Shown here: positions 1-14,200 of the stretch, one piece after another
Numbering within the stretch: position 1 is the first letter of the stretch
Layout of the letters: each line of letters opens with the position of its first letter
Assembly (NCBI RefSeq): GCF_019925205.1
Contig: NC_083568.1
Location: 17,234,393 to 17,298,392, forward strand
DNA: 64,000 nt
Source: Metopolophium dirhodum
Lineage: Eukaryota; Arthropoda; Insecta; Hemiptera; Aphididae
Reading direction: 5' to 3'
Program-made: the position numbers and the translations under genes
Notes under the pieces: generated by a model
What the model was told of the DNA's origin: nothing
The model's database searches: none
The model's input: the letters and a program-made list of their open reading frames with translations, nothing else

Positions 1-3000
1 CTGATGATTCAAATTAAATTTATATAAAAAAAAAAATATCGTTTTGTGCTAGTTTTATAACACGTGTTACAATAGATGATTTTGTCTTTAATTAATTTAT
101 TTTTTTTTCATAATTTATGTAATAATAGGTATATGATATACATATTATTATTATGTTTATAACAAATGTATCAATAAGCTAAATAGTGGCCTGTATTTTA
201 AGACAATACAATATTGGTGTTTAAGAATTTTTGCGTACTATTACTAATTATATATTTATATCTAACTATATATTGTAATATTTTATGAACTATCATTTTA
301 TTTTTTCATTATTATTAACCCTCTGAAGCACAGGCGATTGGGGCTTACATAATTTATATTTACATTACATAAGTTTACATGAAAATTCTTATATTGAGAA
401 GCTTATACGTTGATAAGTTTTTTAGTTTATTTATTAATTTTGAGGAGATAAATAATACTTGACTGTTGACTCTGTCGAATCTTGAGAGTTACTAAGTGAT
501 TCGTAGATATTAATATGTTCTGAGGGATTGGATATCTTGTTGTACTCATTGTAGGATGTAGCATTGTTAGAGCATATTTTGTAATATTTTCAATAACTAT
601 TATACTATTACCGATATGGCTATATGTACTAGGTACCTATATTAATTACATTTTCGTGTAATTTTCTAAGCAAATGGTTTGGATTATATTATTATTATGA
701 CGTATATGTTTAAAATTAATTAAATATTAACAGTTGTGGTTGTATACGGTTAATAATATTATGATGATCATGTTCACTGTAAATTGCAATAATATTGTTG
801 ATATCATACGGCGTAATGGATGCACCGACATCCAGAGCAATATCGTTTCGTATTTCACAATTAAATGATCACTAATCACCATAATACTGTCTGCAGCAGT
901 GACTCGAAGCAATTATATTATGGATACTTTTCTCGTTTGATTTTGGATGATGATATTACTTATATATATATAGCTCTGACTCGCCGAACCGACCTACGAT
1001 TTTCATTAACATTACATCATAGCGATAATATTTGCTGCTTCAGATTTCTGGTTTTCGTTCCACAAACCGATCACAAACGGTAGTCAGACAGGTAATTACT
1101 ACAAAACCAAATCAACGTCGCAAGAATTCACACTTAAAAGTAATTTGAAGGAGTATTAAATCAGTTGTAGTTGTTATCGCGGTCCGACGGCCATCGTAAT
1201 ACCGACTGATTCGCCAAACATGCTCATTTATTTGATCTATAAATATTATTCAGTTGTTCAAACTATTGCCTTTCAACATTTCAAATAATATACTAAATCA
1301 CCATATTTTCATATGTGCTTAAATTTTAATATGACATTTTTATAAAGTGTTCTTTGGTGATACAAATGTTTTATCTCCACACAAAAGAGGACCATCCTTT
1401 TTAACTGTAAATATAATATTGTTAAACTTATGATTTTTTGTATACTTGTATAAAATAAATAAATTCATAAAATAAGGGGTGAACGATATGGTTGGTGAAC
1501 CGCCCAGAATACATTTAATTGTATACACTTATAATTTCAAAAAGTTTAAACATTTTTGAAAATACATATTTATTTTACACTATTTGATGTCATTAAAAAC
1601 ACAATTTTTTACTAAATAAAGTTATATTTATACTACAATATTTATAATTACCATTTCTTAAGTTTTTCACATTTTTGAACAACAACATACATAATATTTA
1701 ATTTCAAATGTTGCTACATAAATGAATCACCTTGTGCATAAGAATAGTTCATCGTATTTTTCTCGTTTTCACATTTTAACACGATGTCCTATGCCCCACC
1801 TTTAACATCGGTAACACCGTTGTAACATAATACATATTGCGTCGGGTTTAACGTATTAGCTTCAACATTTTTTGTAACAATTCCCATCGATCACACTGTA
1901 AAAAATATGTTTTTTACTGTCAATAAACGCAACAGCCAAGGCGTATGTTAAACGAGACTGGTCACATAAGCCACCCCTTATCATGACGTGATATCAACCA
2001 AAAATTATGTCCGATGTGACTATTTTTGAGATATACCGAATATATTTATCGATTCGTACGCTTTCTTCTATCACGCCAAAATATAATAATTATATTAAAG
2101 TAACGTGCAGAATTTGCACACAAGTAGAAGTAAACGGAGTTGACGTTTGATCGACGGCGCTGCACCTTGGGCGCTAGTAAGTTGCGAAGTGATTCATAGT
2201 TGTCTATGAATTTAATTTCATATCGGTATAACCGTCGTAAAATATAATAAAAGTCAACGTTAAATTTTAATAATTTCCAATACAGTTATTTAATTATTTA
2301 AGTTTAGTTTTATCGATATTCTATATTATGTAAGGTATTAGTACCGTGTACATCGACTCCCCCATCCTTTCATAATAATATATTATATGTATGCATACAC
2401 ACCGTTTATACAACAACTCAGTACAGTAGTAATTAGAAGAGCCATTAGTCGGATCAAGTCACATACTGCCATCTATAATTATGTTCTATGCTCTACTCGA
2501 GTGTAGTGATTTTAAAATCATAGGGTGAGATTGTTTGCTACAGCATTTACGGATCTCGAGTGAAAATGATGACAATTTACTTTTAAGACGATCAACCAAA
2601 ATCCAAATCACAGTACTTCACAACGATTTAACACGAATATGAACAATAAAAAACAAAGATCAATAGAATCAAATGGAAATAAACCTTATAGTTAATTCAG
2701 AAAAAGAAATAGCTTATGTATAATCTCTTACTACCTAGTCTGATCGTAATATGGTTAGCCAAAAGGGAATGTAATATATAAAAATCGTATCTTCATATAT
2801 TCGTATCCATGTAATATAATAACTGTGACTTAGTTCTTAATTTATTTTATAAGTTCTGCACCGAAATATCATCGAATTTGATAAACCAAACAATCATAAT
2901 ATAATAATGTACATTATACCAAACGTTGATAGTAGCCGCAGTGGCAGCACAAATTTATTGAGTCTTTGTTAAATGTTAGCAAATTGTATATTTTAAATAT

Positions 3001-4920
3001 TTTTACCTCCAACCCCTTCAATACACCAAAGTGAGCCGCAGAGCCAAAGGGTTAACTCTTAACTCGGTAACATAATATATTAATTATAATATTTGTGTTG
3101 AGGACTTGAAGTCTTACGATAATACACTCACCCAGACCCGGCCAACCGGCTACCCACCCACTCACTCATTACAGACATGAAGTAATTGCTCCAATGTTAA
3201 AATAGTCCTACATCCAGCCACCACTGAGTATTTGACATTAACTTGATTGTTTTCTTTGTGAATTCAATAATTAAAATACCCCAATTATCACTACCTATAA
3301 AAAATGATACTGTAAAAATAAAACTTATATAATGACTAAATAGTAACGTATTTACGTACAGCCATATACCCCTCCCCTCAATGCCTCAATGTGATTAAAG
3401 AGAGTGTTTTATAATTTCAACTGAGAAAAAAATTAATTGAAATCCACTAATTGAAAAATAGTTTATTTGAAAAATTGAAAACGTAATCAAGCATAGATGC
3501 GTTAATTTTTATCACTGGTATGTACGAGTGAAGTAAGACGAATCACCAAAACAACCGTTCTATATCTGATGATATATTATTTTATATTAAATTGTTGTAC
3601 GTGCATATATGTAAATAAAATATAAACTGATAAGAGACGTACGCAGGAAAAAGTTTCAAAATGTTTTTTTAGAAATCAGTTATTGATAATATTGTAACTT
3701 TTTTGTTATGATAAGCATGATACATAAAAATCAAAACATACCGGAACATATTAGACCATCTAAAACACCCTCTGGGGGGCGTTTTTGAATCGTACTTGTA
3801 TTGTTGACGTAGTAAACGATATACGTCTTATACGTAATTGGCGCGTTTTTCCAGTAAAATGCGAATATATATATTGTACTTACAGTATCGTGGCAAGGCA
3901 CTGTGCACACATATATTATAGAGAGAGAGAGACACACACACGCAGATTGAGAGAGAGGCACAAACAGACAGAGAGACCACGCCACCACAGTATCCTAATC
4001 ATTTGCGGCGTATCTATTATAGCCTTTTCGGACCCTAAACGTGTTATATTCCGTTGTTTACTCGTTCCAAGTTGTACCTATTCAATGGAGGAGGGGGGGG
4101 GGGGTCGAAAACGATAGAAAGCATACACGGTATAATACAACGCCGACCATTCACAACAACGACGGCGAAACCAAACCGGAGAGCGCAATGATAACACACA
4201 CGCCGACGTGCGATGTCGTATATTAATCCCGTTTGTGCATTATTAGTATTATTCCCGTCCGCTTATCGTCGTCATGTGGGTGGGAGAGGGGCGTGAACCG
4301 GAAGGGAAAATACGTGGGCATATTATATTGACACGCGGTACTCCAACCGCAGAACATATGAAATTCACATCAATTCTGGATGATCTAGATTATAATAAAT
4401 CCTCGGCATCATCATATGTGCAGGCTGCGTAAACATGTTATCCGAAAAGTAAAATATTCGAATGATTCAATAAAAATACATTCACCTTTTGGCAACAAAA
4501 AAAAAATTCATTTACAAATCGTATACCATTTTGTCGTGTTTGTATGGCGAAAGATTGATACAATCACGGTTTCCTTAGGTAACACGGGCTTGTAAATTTT
4601 GTAAATATAACTAAAAAGAACATAATAAAAATTTCTATTTTCCTTAGAGTACATATTTTCCGGATATTATGTTGTTCCTCGAATAATTTACACTTTCAGT
4701 TGCGTTCTTACAGATACCCCTACTTGTAACTGTATATAATGCGGTAATAAGTTATATTATGTAGGCGCGTCTCGTTCTAAACGTAGCGGTCAATTCTCGA
4801 CCAGTGACAGAATATAATTATAATAACCCACCATGTGTTCATTATACATTTATCTAGGTAGATGAACGCATGTCATAATAATAAGGCAACATAAAAATAC
4901 AAAAAACACGGATCACTCAC
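1..4920. other. AT-rich spacer without recognised gene
   Basis: Only short open frames occur on either strand and none resembles a protein I know. The stretch is AT-rich with many ATAAT/ATTAT runs. A somewhat more GC-rich and purine-rich patch lies at about 3900-4330, with GA-rich simple sequence near 3921-3990 and a run of G near 4088-4104. Because the beat-type exon just to the right reads leftward and ends at a splice donor, part of this stretch is probably intron of that gene; that is inference. Confidence 0.5.
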
Positions 4921-5126
4921 GTCGATTTTGGCTCCGGGAATCGTGTGATTGATATACGGCGGTACGCGTCCTCTTATGTACTGGAACAATTTGTCACCGC
5001 TCTTGGTCCACTGGACCTTGTAAAGTTGGTTTTCGACCACCGTGTGGTTGCATCTCAGGACCACTGTCTCGCCCAGTTTGGCGTATCTGGGAACGATGGC
5101 CGACAGCTCTAACAGGTCCTTGCAAT
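4921..5126 (-). CDS. Internal exon of a Beaten-path family Ig protein
   Basis: This is a single 206-bp exon reading leftward. It is preceded by a pyrimidine-rich acceptor (TTTTCGTTTTCAG, AG at 5127-5128) and followed by a consensus donor GTGAGT (starting at 5920 minus 1000, that is at 4920 reading leftward). It starts two bases before a codon boundary and ends on one, giving 68 full codons. The product is the first half of an Ig V-type domain: a B-strand cysteine in VVLRCNH, the C-strand tryptophan in VQWTKSG, then a YIRGRVPPY...PGAKID tail. The spacing of the Cys, the Trp and the aromatic-PP...PG segment is what I know from insect Beat proteins, neuronal cell-surface or secreted guidance proteins that bind Side-family receptors. 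The second Ig cysteine must be in the next exon. I could not find the neighbouring exons, so introns are likely to be long. The exact paralogue (beat-I to beat-VII type) cannot be decided. Confidence 0.72.
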
Positions 5127-5215
5127 CTGAAAACGAAAAGTCATAAATGTCTCGTGTGACCGCGGTTAAGTGTGTATCGTTATTATTGCGGTACATTTAT
5201 ATGTACATGGGACGA

Positions 5216-5221
<6 letters not shown>

Positions 5222-5281
<60 letters not shown>
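5222..5281. repeat. (GT)n microsatellite
   Basis: An almost uninterrupted GT dinucleotide run of about 60 bp lies some 95 bp upstream (in the transcript sense) of the beat-type exon, thus inside its presumed upstream intron. Confidence 0.97.
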
Positions 5282-5282
<1 letters not shown>

Positions 5283-8200
5283 TGTAAATGTGTGCGTCGC
5301 GTCCGCCGTTTTTGCTCGCTCGGCGCTTCTTTGACGGAAGTTGCGAAATTTTAACTCATCCCGTAGTTCACGCTATGAATTTATAAACGCGTCGCCGTGT
5401 GTATATATTTGCATTACAGAATTTAGTCTTTTGCGCTGCACAAAGACGGCAGAGCTACAACAAGACTATAGTGTGTACGATGCACGATAAATTATTTATG
5501 TCAAAACAATTTTTCAAAACTTTTTCTGTTTATTAAAAAAGAAGTGTACGTAATACATTTTAGATGAATACTCAACTAAACACTACGGCTGCTCAATTAT
5601 ACCAAATCCGTTGTTTTCTCACTTCAAAGAAGTGAAGGAACTTTACGAGTTCTAATAAAAAAAAATTTATATATATATAATGGTGACCGTGTTATACGTA
5701 GTTGGGATCGCCATAAAACTTTTGATATATTGTATGAACGTCACAATCAGTTCTGTAAATATAATAAAAAGTAATCTGCTGATTATAATAATTTAGTTAT
5801 AGGTAAGTATATTATAATGATGTTTTGAAAATTAAAATAGTTGTACAATGCATATTAATATATATTATATTTTAAATATTGCACTACATTATTAAAATTT
5901 ATTAAAACACTTTTTAATATTTTTACTTTTTTTTGACTTTGAACTTGTATTTAAAGTATATTCAATATTCCGTCCAGAAAACTATCAAAGTTATCATGTT
6001 TAGATAATTTTAATTCTCGGAATCTTAATTTCTAGTTAAAAATCCAGAAAAGCAAAAACTAATACATAATTCATAAATATTATGATACTTTCATCTAATT
6101 TTGAGAAAAAAGAATAGATTGATATTTTAACGATTATCAAATACAATATTATTAGGTATGTTAACTGATAAGAACTGATTGTCCTCGGAACAGTATTCAC
6201 TAAGTATGACCTAGAGGACGAGTAGGTATATTTAAACTCTGATTTTTAAACTCTGATGCTAACAACTTTTTACTATATTATGGTTCGCTATCTTTTTATG
6301 AAAGTTTGGTGTACACTTTTGGAATATTTGCTTACACATAGAGACACAATATAATACTAGAGTAGAACCATATAAGTACATGCCTTTTCACATTTAAAAT
6401 AGAATTCAAAATAGTCGCACAAGTCATTATATGTTATATAAGTTATAAAATATATGCTGAACTTAGCGTTGTTTGATGACATAAAAAAAAAAATAAACAT
6501 TTGATGAGTAAACAGTATTATGATAAATCTAACAATGACGAGGTGTTGATGGTATATTATTATGGTATTAAACATGTAAAAGATAAAATAAATTGCACGA
6601 GACATTATCTGGTTGGGAGGAAAACGAAATGATAAAAAAAAATGTGTATCACGTCATAGGGTTTAAAGATAACAATTTTATATTCAATATGCATTAAACC
6701 TGCGGTATCTCTAAAATAGCGTGAGTTTATATAATAATTACGATTGTTATCGATAAGCTACCTACCAATAATAAAAGTTGTATTGTTGTAATAATGTGGA
6801 ATGGATGTAGTCTAATATTTTTCTTAATGTGTCAAGTACGAATTGTGCTTGTATCTTAAAATATCAAATTGAATTGTTGAAAGTATAAACATTATTGAAA
6901 ACCCATTTATCTAGTAGGTACCTAGTACCTAGGTTAACTTTCTAAACATGACCTCTACATAATATCACAATATTTTGTATTTTATAATATCTTAGGGCTA
7001 GGTACTGAACAATTTGATTTATATACCCAAGATAATTTAATAAAATATCACCGATATTTTTTTAAATGTTTCAAAGTTAAAATAAAATAATGATTTAAAT
7101 GAATCTTTGTAGGTAAAAAGCTGAAGTTTTTTTCAAAAAATTATTTTTAGTTGAACTAAAACTGTAAACATATAAAATATGTATACTCCTTATTGACGTG
7201 TTATACATTAAGTAACTGTAAGTTTGTATAACATGTATGAGAATTATACATGACATAATATTGACATTTTAAAATACTGCGAAATGTTATTTGAAGACAT
7301 GAAAACATTTCATTATATTATTTAATATTTTGACACCTATATCAAATATTTTTTTAAGTAAAATCTATAGACGTTTCATTTGATACGTAAATACAATATG
7401 ATAATATTATACCGTTTGAAAGTAATGGTTTTCTGAAAATGTATTGGTATACCTACTCAATATGTACAATAATTTACTTGGGAAATGATAGTTCTGTTTT
7501 ACGTGTTTATTGCGTTTTGTGTGGGTTGAAATATTATAATAGTTTAATCATTAAAAATCGTATTTATGGTCCGTTAATTTAGGCGAGCACCAGTCATGAG
7601 ATGAACACGAAAGCAAATCATCAAAATCACCTGGACATAGCGTATGTCCATAGGTCCGTAATATTATAATAATATAGATCTTCGGATGACCATAAAAAAA
7701 AGGTTCTGCGAAAACCTTATGGTCCACCCATGCCCGTACATAACATAATATAGTGGTTTGCAATCGCGTCGATTGAACACGCACAAACGTTAAAAGTGCT
7801 ACTGTGGAATAATTTAAATTCCCCAAGAGAACCAAAGAAACGTTTTTCAGGTCACCATTCAATTTCATTTAAAATAATAATAAAAAGAAAAAAACAACCA
7901 TTTCCTACTGAGTAAAAGAATAATTCCAATGTAGCGTATAATATTATGTAGTCTCATACGACGAATATATTATTTTGATCGCTCTGTATACATTTTTCAA
8001 TGAATCGAGCATGATACCCACCGTGAATTTTATAACGGAACATTTTCTTCGCTTTAATTTCGTACTCTACAAAAAAACTCTACAATGTTCACGGTTAAAC
8101 ACCAACTACCTTTTTTCTTTGAACGGTATTTTGAAATTTCAAATGCAAACCAACAATAATTAAGACACCATAGGTGTATTATGTTTAGTTGAAAAGGAAT

Positions 8201-11200
8201 GAAACGAACATAATATTATGCATAAAAAATACTAAAACAATATAAGTCTTTCTACAACTAATACACATAATATCGAATTCGTGTGCGATTGTATGTGTCG
8301 AGAATGTTATTTTTTTTTCATAATTATCAATATGAAAATCATCGACACAGAATGTTCTTCTTCATTGACACAGAAGAACAGCTGACAGACTTATAAGTAT
8401 ATATTAATACGGGTAATACAAATTAAATTGTTCAAAATTAGCATATTAACATCAATGTTGGATTGCGTGCGCCAAGTTTATTATCACCTTGAATTTAATT
8501 CAATTTTAATGCAATGGTACACAATAAATTATAATATATAGTACAATATAGATATGGTCACACGTTCAGAAACGGTAAAAGATTCATTACCTAATTATTA
8601 CAGTTTGTCTACATCATAAAATAAAATTAATTATTCCACTATTGGATTCGGTATTACGTTCGGCTTCTCCTTCCCATGGGCTTATTATAGTGTGCCGGTA
8701 AAGAAGAAACTGTGTCATAATTGTTATTAATATTCATTGGACAATATCATACTTTTGGAATCATAACAACAAACTCGTACATCATCAGGTCATATAAATC
8801 GTTATAATTTAATTACGTATTTTTAAAAGTAAAGTTGATTTTAATAATAAAATAACATTTTATAAGATAAATTCTCACAATAAATTGTACTGTATATTAT
8901 TTTTATTTTACATTAAAAAAATAGAAATTACTTATTTAAAAAATAATTTTATTTTATTGTTCAAATTCCTTGATTAAATATTCATTTTGAGTAAATAAAT
9001 ATATATTAGTACCTATTATGTATATTAGTTGGAAATTTTAGGATTTAAAAAATTTAACTCTATAGTGTTAAATACACGATACAATTATGGATTTTATTTC
9101 CATCAATAATATTTCAAGTCAACAAAATAAATTGTACTATCCATTTTATTAAGGTTAGTGGATATACGTAAACCAAGCGGTTAGGATGAATTCTAAGTTA
9201 TTCACCAAAAGCAGTAAGCTCTTTAATTATATGATATAAGTAATAATATAATATATCCAAAGATACCGAAGGGTATCTCAAAACTGAGTAAAAATTACAA
9301 AAAGTTTAATTTTTAATCTGAAGGAAATATTCTTAAATTATATTAATTTATATGATAAACATTATATAATTTTATGAATAATGAATTATGTTATACGGTT
9401 ATCAAAAGACTTGTATTAAAATATTCTATTTCAAATTTGAACCGGAAGTTAAGATTGTACTGAAAATCAAAAATAATAATAATAAAAAAGTTTTCTGGTT
9501 AGAAATATAAACAATAATGTAATAAGTTAAATATTTTGAGTGCACGTGACATATAAATGCAAATCTTTCCCATAAAAATAGAAAAATAAATTGAGATTCA
9601 ACAATAGATTATTTTTTAGTCCATATTATGATTATAATATGCCAGATTCATTAGTATAATAATTTCTATTTTAGTGATGAGTCGTGTTTTGGTCATTCAA
9701 GCGAATCACACGCAGTTCTATCGGGTCGCTCAAGTTGTTTTGGCATTGTCGTAAAAATGAATGTCTGAACAAAAGTAAGCATACAACAAATTGTAGTTAA
9801 TTATAATTGTGGTCCGAGGTCTTGGTGAACATTAAGTTAATAATAGACTCGACTACAAAGGGTACAGATATTTGATATGAGCATATGAACCGAACTGTAA
9901 AATGATAAAGCTCTTATGATTTATTAAGACCTACTTCTTGGGCAAATTGTATGAATAAATTAAAATTTTCCATGAATAAACGTGTAAAATTATTATGTGC
10001 AATAAGCGTTCAACCTTAATTATAAAAATGTATTCTATTATAATATACATTAAAAAAAAAAATAACTTTCATATTTTGGTTATGAGTTAATAATGTACCG
10101 TGTTTATGTGCAAATTAATACTTTTGTATAATATTTGTTAACAAATAAATGCCGAATAATATTATCTAATAATTAATAGATGCCCATCACTATTAATTAA
10201 AAATGTATGTCTTATAAGTTATAAGAAAATTAGTCGTTGTATTTATTATACATATTAATTACTTGGATTAAGAACCAACTAATATAATTACCGAAATATT
10301 TTAATCTAACCAAAGTAGTAAGTATCTACTACTTATCTACTGGGGAAGAAGATTAACTAGCTTTGGTGGAAACAATTTGTACCTTCCGATTCGGCATGTA
10401 TGAATATAGTTTTATATTGGTTATTTTACTTTTCATAATAAATTAATTTTGCTACCTATCAAAACTTTATACCTAAACTTTAACGCTTTTATAGCTAACT
10501 GTATACGTTGGTAAGTACAATTTCTACTAATATTATCAAATACATTCATAAACACTTCACTTAAAGCAAAACGTATGCGAAATGTCGGGAAAATACATAC
10601 AATCTTCCGACTCCTGCAAGTAGGGGGGAACTCGCCTAACCATCAGTACGATAGGCGTCAACAGCGCTCCCATAGTGTTAATCTGTCTTCCCAATTGGTA
10701 GGAACATTTTAAACCAGCTAATTTTTCAGACTTAAAAAAAAGTCTTAACTTAAAAAGTTGTATGCAGTTGAAAGATATTTATACTATTATCGGAATTTTA
10801 TAAATTTTGGTTATCAAGGAACAATTAATTATGTAAACAAACAAAAATATTGTACTGTTCAGATGACGTAAATATATTTTTTTCCTTTATTTTACAATCC
10901 ATATTGAATAATACAATAAGTAAATTTGATAACGAGAGTTTTTTTACATGGGTTCACACGATAAGAGAAAATATCCACTGACATTCCTCTAGTTATGTAC
11001 AAGTGTATAATTAACTTTGACTAATAATCAGAGTTCAAGTGTATAAACTATTTTTATTATTTTTTAAGATGTAATTATAAACATTTAAAGTTAAGTATAA
11101 TATAACAATATGGTATATTGTATCTTTTTAGTTTCTAATTTTATTTTTAAGAAAAATGTTTGAAGTTTGATATCATAATATAGTTATGCAAATGTATACA

Positions 11201-14200
11201 ACAAGGGTTCAAATATATAGGTATATTATATTATTTTTTACAAATATAATGATCATGGAACTTTTTGTTTGATTTATTGTTGTTATGACAACTGATATTA
11301 ATTCTTTAATAAATTATTTAACGTAATATTTTACTTAGATACAATTAATTAGTTATGTTAGAATTATAATATAAGTAAATTAAAATATTTTTTTCTTGAC
11401 CAACTATTACAATTAATATATTGGTAGGTAGGTTGAGCTTTACCTACATAGTGATGACCATAATGAATTCATAATATCATCTGGTTAAGTGTGTATGAAA
11501 AAAAATAATAAATTGCTTATGAAGTAATATTACGATGTACTTATAAATACGTATCTACTTTGTTATAGTACCTACTCAACTAGTTAAATTGATAATAAAA
11601 ACTTATCTTGGTCATATGATAATATTTTTAAATGAATGTTTTAATTTAAAAATATTTTAAATATTTAGATAGTTTTAAAGATTCAATTAGTTTTTCAATA
11701 CAATATTTATTTTTTTTTAAATGGAAATCGAATAATAAAAAAATATGGTAAAATAACACGATAAAAAATATCACGAAAATATGTATTAAGTATTATATTA
11801 TTATATTACTATGTCTTGTGCACGTGTATAGGCTGAAGTAAGAAATTTAAATTTCCAAGACTATTACTTTGAAATAATATTAAATTGTAAAAAAACTTCT
11901 TCTTTTGAAACTATTTCGAGTAAAGGGAGCAACTCACCAGAACTGAAACTAATTACAACTAATTTAGGTTAGTTGGTAGTAGCCCAGGTAGGTTTCTATT
12001 ACATCAAAACCCCTAGCCATTTATATTAATCGTAGGTTTGCTGGTACACATGTTTAAACATTTAACTGGGCTATGGAATTTTTAAATACAATATAAATAT
12101 CTATGATTACCTTAAAATCTATTAAGATAATTAACTTCTAAATTGTATTATAGTATAATATAGTTTGAACAATTTAACATTTATTTTATGAACGCAAGAC
12201 AGGTTTTATTAACAACTAATATTTCAATAAAATAATTATTTAAATAGTATATATTATAATCTATACGAAATGTATGTTATTCAATGGTATCATAGTAACG
12301 AATTGTTGGTTAAGTACCTACTCATGTACCATAATACATGCATGTACTTGTATTTGAAATTATTCGGTATTCAGTAAAAAATAGTAAAATAAGTTTGATG
12401 ACGAACAAAAGTTAGTGTAACAAATTTCTTTGAAATCGGAATCATTAAAAACTTATGTTTCCATAGTTTTTGCTTTATATTGTACCGATATTTTGTTGAC
12501 TTGATCGGTCTCTCATAAACTTTATGATTTGTTGTCAGTTTATTGTTACCAAGATAACCGTTAAAAGTGTTTTGTATGCGTACACCTATTTTTTTTCCAT
12601 TAAAAAACATAAAAAAAAGCATGAATACTCACTGAGAAAATATTTAGATTATTTTATATATATTTATATACGTGCACATATGTGAAATTACGTTACTCCC
12701 TAGGGACAAAACACTACTTTTCTGTGTATACAAATTTAATTTTGATGCTGTAGATATTTTATATGTACTTTCTCGACACCTTAAGAGCTCGTGCCTGCCA
12801 ATTGTTGTAATGGTTTTTTTTTTGTTTGCTAGACCATTTATTCATAAATCACTATTGCGTGTGCTAAAGGTAGATACCCACGCTGTGTTTACTAAATAAA
12901 ACAAAAATACGTCTTCTTATGAGTGTTTTATCCAAAAACATTTGTGTTAACTCCATGAATACGCGTCCAGTTGATCAGCCACAGCTGCTGATTCTACACG
13001 GTAATGCGCTTCACGCGTAAACGTAGAAGTAGACATTCTGTTTTATAACAGATAAACAAGAAACGAACAAAGTATGATTTTCATAATATTATTACAAACT
13101 ATAGTGTGTCAACACTATTCATTTCTTTTTAAAATATACTCAATCAGTTGTACTACCCTTAGAATGCGCTTATTTAAAATTAATTTTTGTAATTATTGAA
13201 GCTCCGCGTCTTATTGTATAATACCGTTACGGACTTACTTAACGGAATGAAGATTATGGTATTCGTTCATTTCAAAAAAAGGTGAATTGATTTTGACGCA
13301 ATAAGCTATAACTGTAACTGCGCCTGTACCTGAAATACGACAGTAAAATTGTAAGAATCCCACGAAAAAAAGATTTATATTAGTATTATGTGACTAGTAA
13401 AATATGTAAAATCATATTTTAAAAAACTCAAAAGTTATTATCTCAATGTAGTGTAATGTAATGTAATGGCGATCTATTTCTTCCGATGTAAAATAAGAAA
13501 AAAAGTAATTATTGTTTCTATGATATTATAGTGGTTATTACATTTTCTAATACATATAGTACATCTAGTACAATTTACTAAATTTTCTTAAAACTTTTTT
13601 TTGTAACTCATGTATTATTGATTTAACATAGTGTCAAATATTATTCCAGTAATCATACCTTCCTAGTAAGACGTATTTTTTTTACAGATTTTTGTTGATA
13701 TCGACATTATTAATCCTACAGGTTATAACTCTAAAAGTTGGCAATATTTCTGTATGATTTTTTATTTATAACTTTATTAATATGTTACTATAGATTCTAA
13801 TATTATCAAATATTGCCAATATTGGTATTTCGATCCGATCAAATAATTAAATAATAACTATTATAGTTTTGGCCTTCGAGAAAATAGGATACCTTAGGGG
13901 ATATCAGGTTTCCCGTGTTGGTAATATATAGATTTTTTCATTGTGAAAGGACAGACTGGAACGGCAAAGTAGAAATAATCCCACCAGGAATTTCGAAATC
14001 TACATACTGTTTCTACTTCACTTAGTCCCTATCATATATATGTGTGTTCGCATTTTGTTTGCCATTCACCTGATTGGCCATGTGTGGACCTTTGTGTCCA
14101 GTCTCTTCACCGTCATTAATGTGTTCGTATGAAAAATACAAATGACGAGAAAAAATGGAATAAAAGGTCCGTACTGAAAGTTTTAATGTCGATTATGTTA

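Noticed and set aside
5172..5354. Open frame rich in Cys-Val on the plus strand.
   Set aside because: It is the translation of the GT microsatellite. The same applies to the Cys-Val frames on the minus strand at 55078-55565.
12371..12899. Open frames of 75-83 codons on both strands.
   Set aside because: Chance-length frames in AT-rich DNA with no motif or splice context.
13890..14110. Segment of more balanced composition that might hold an exon.
   Set aside because: Short peptides can be read on both strands, but no acceptor-donor pair or recognisable domain supports either.
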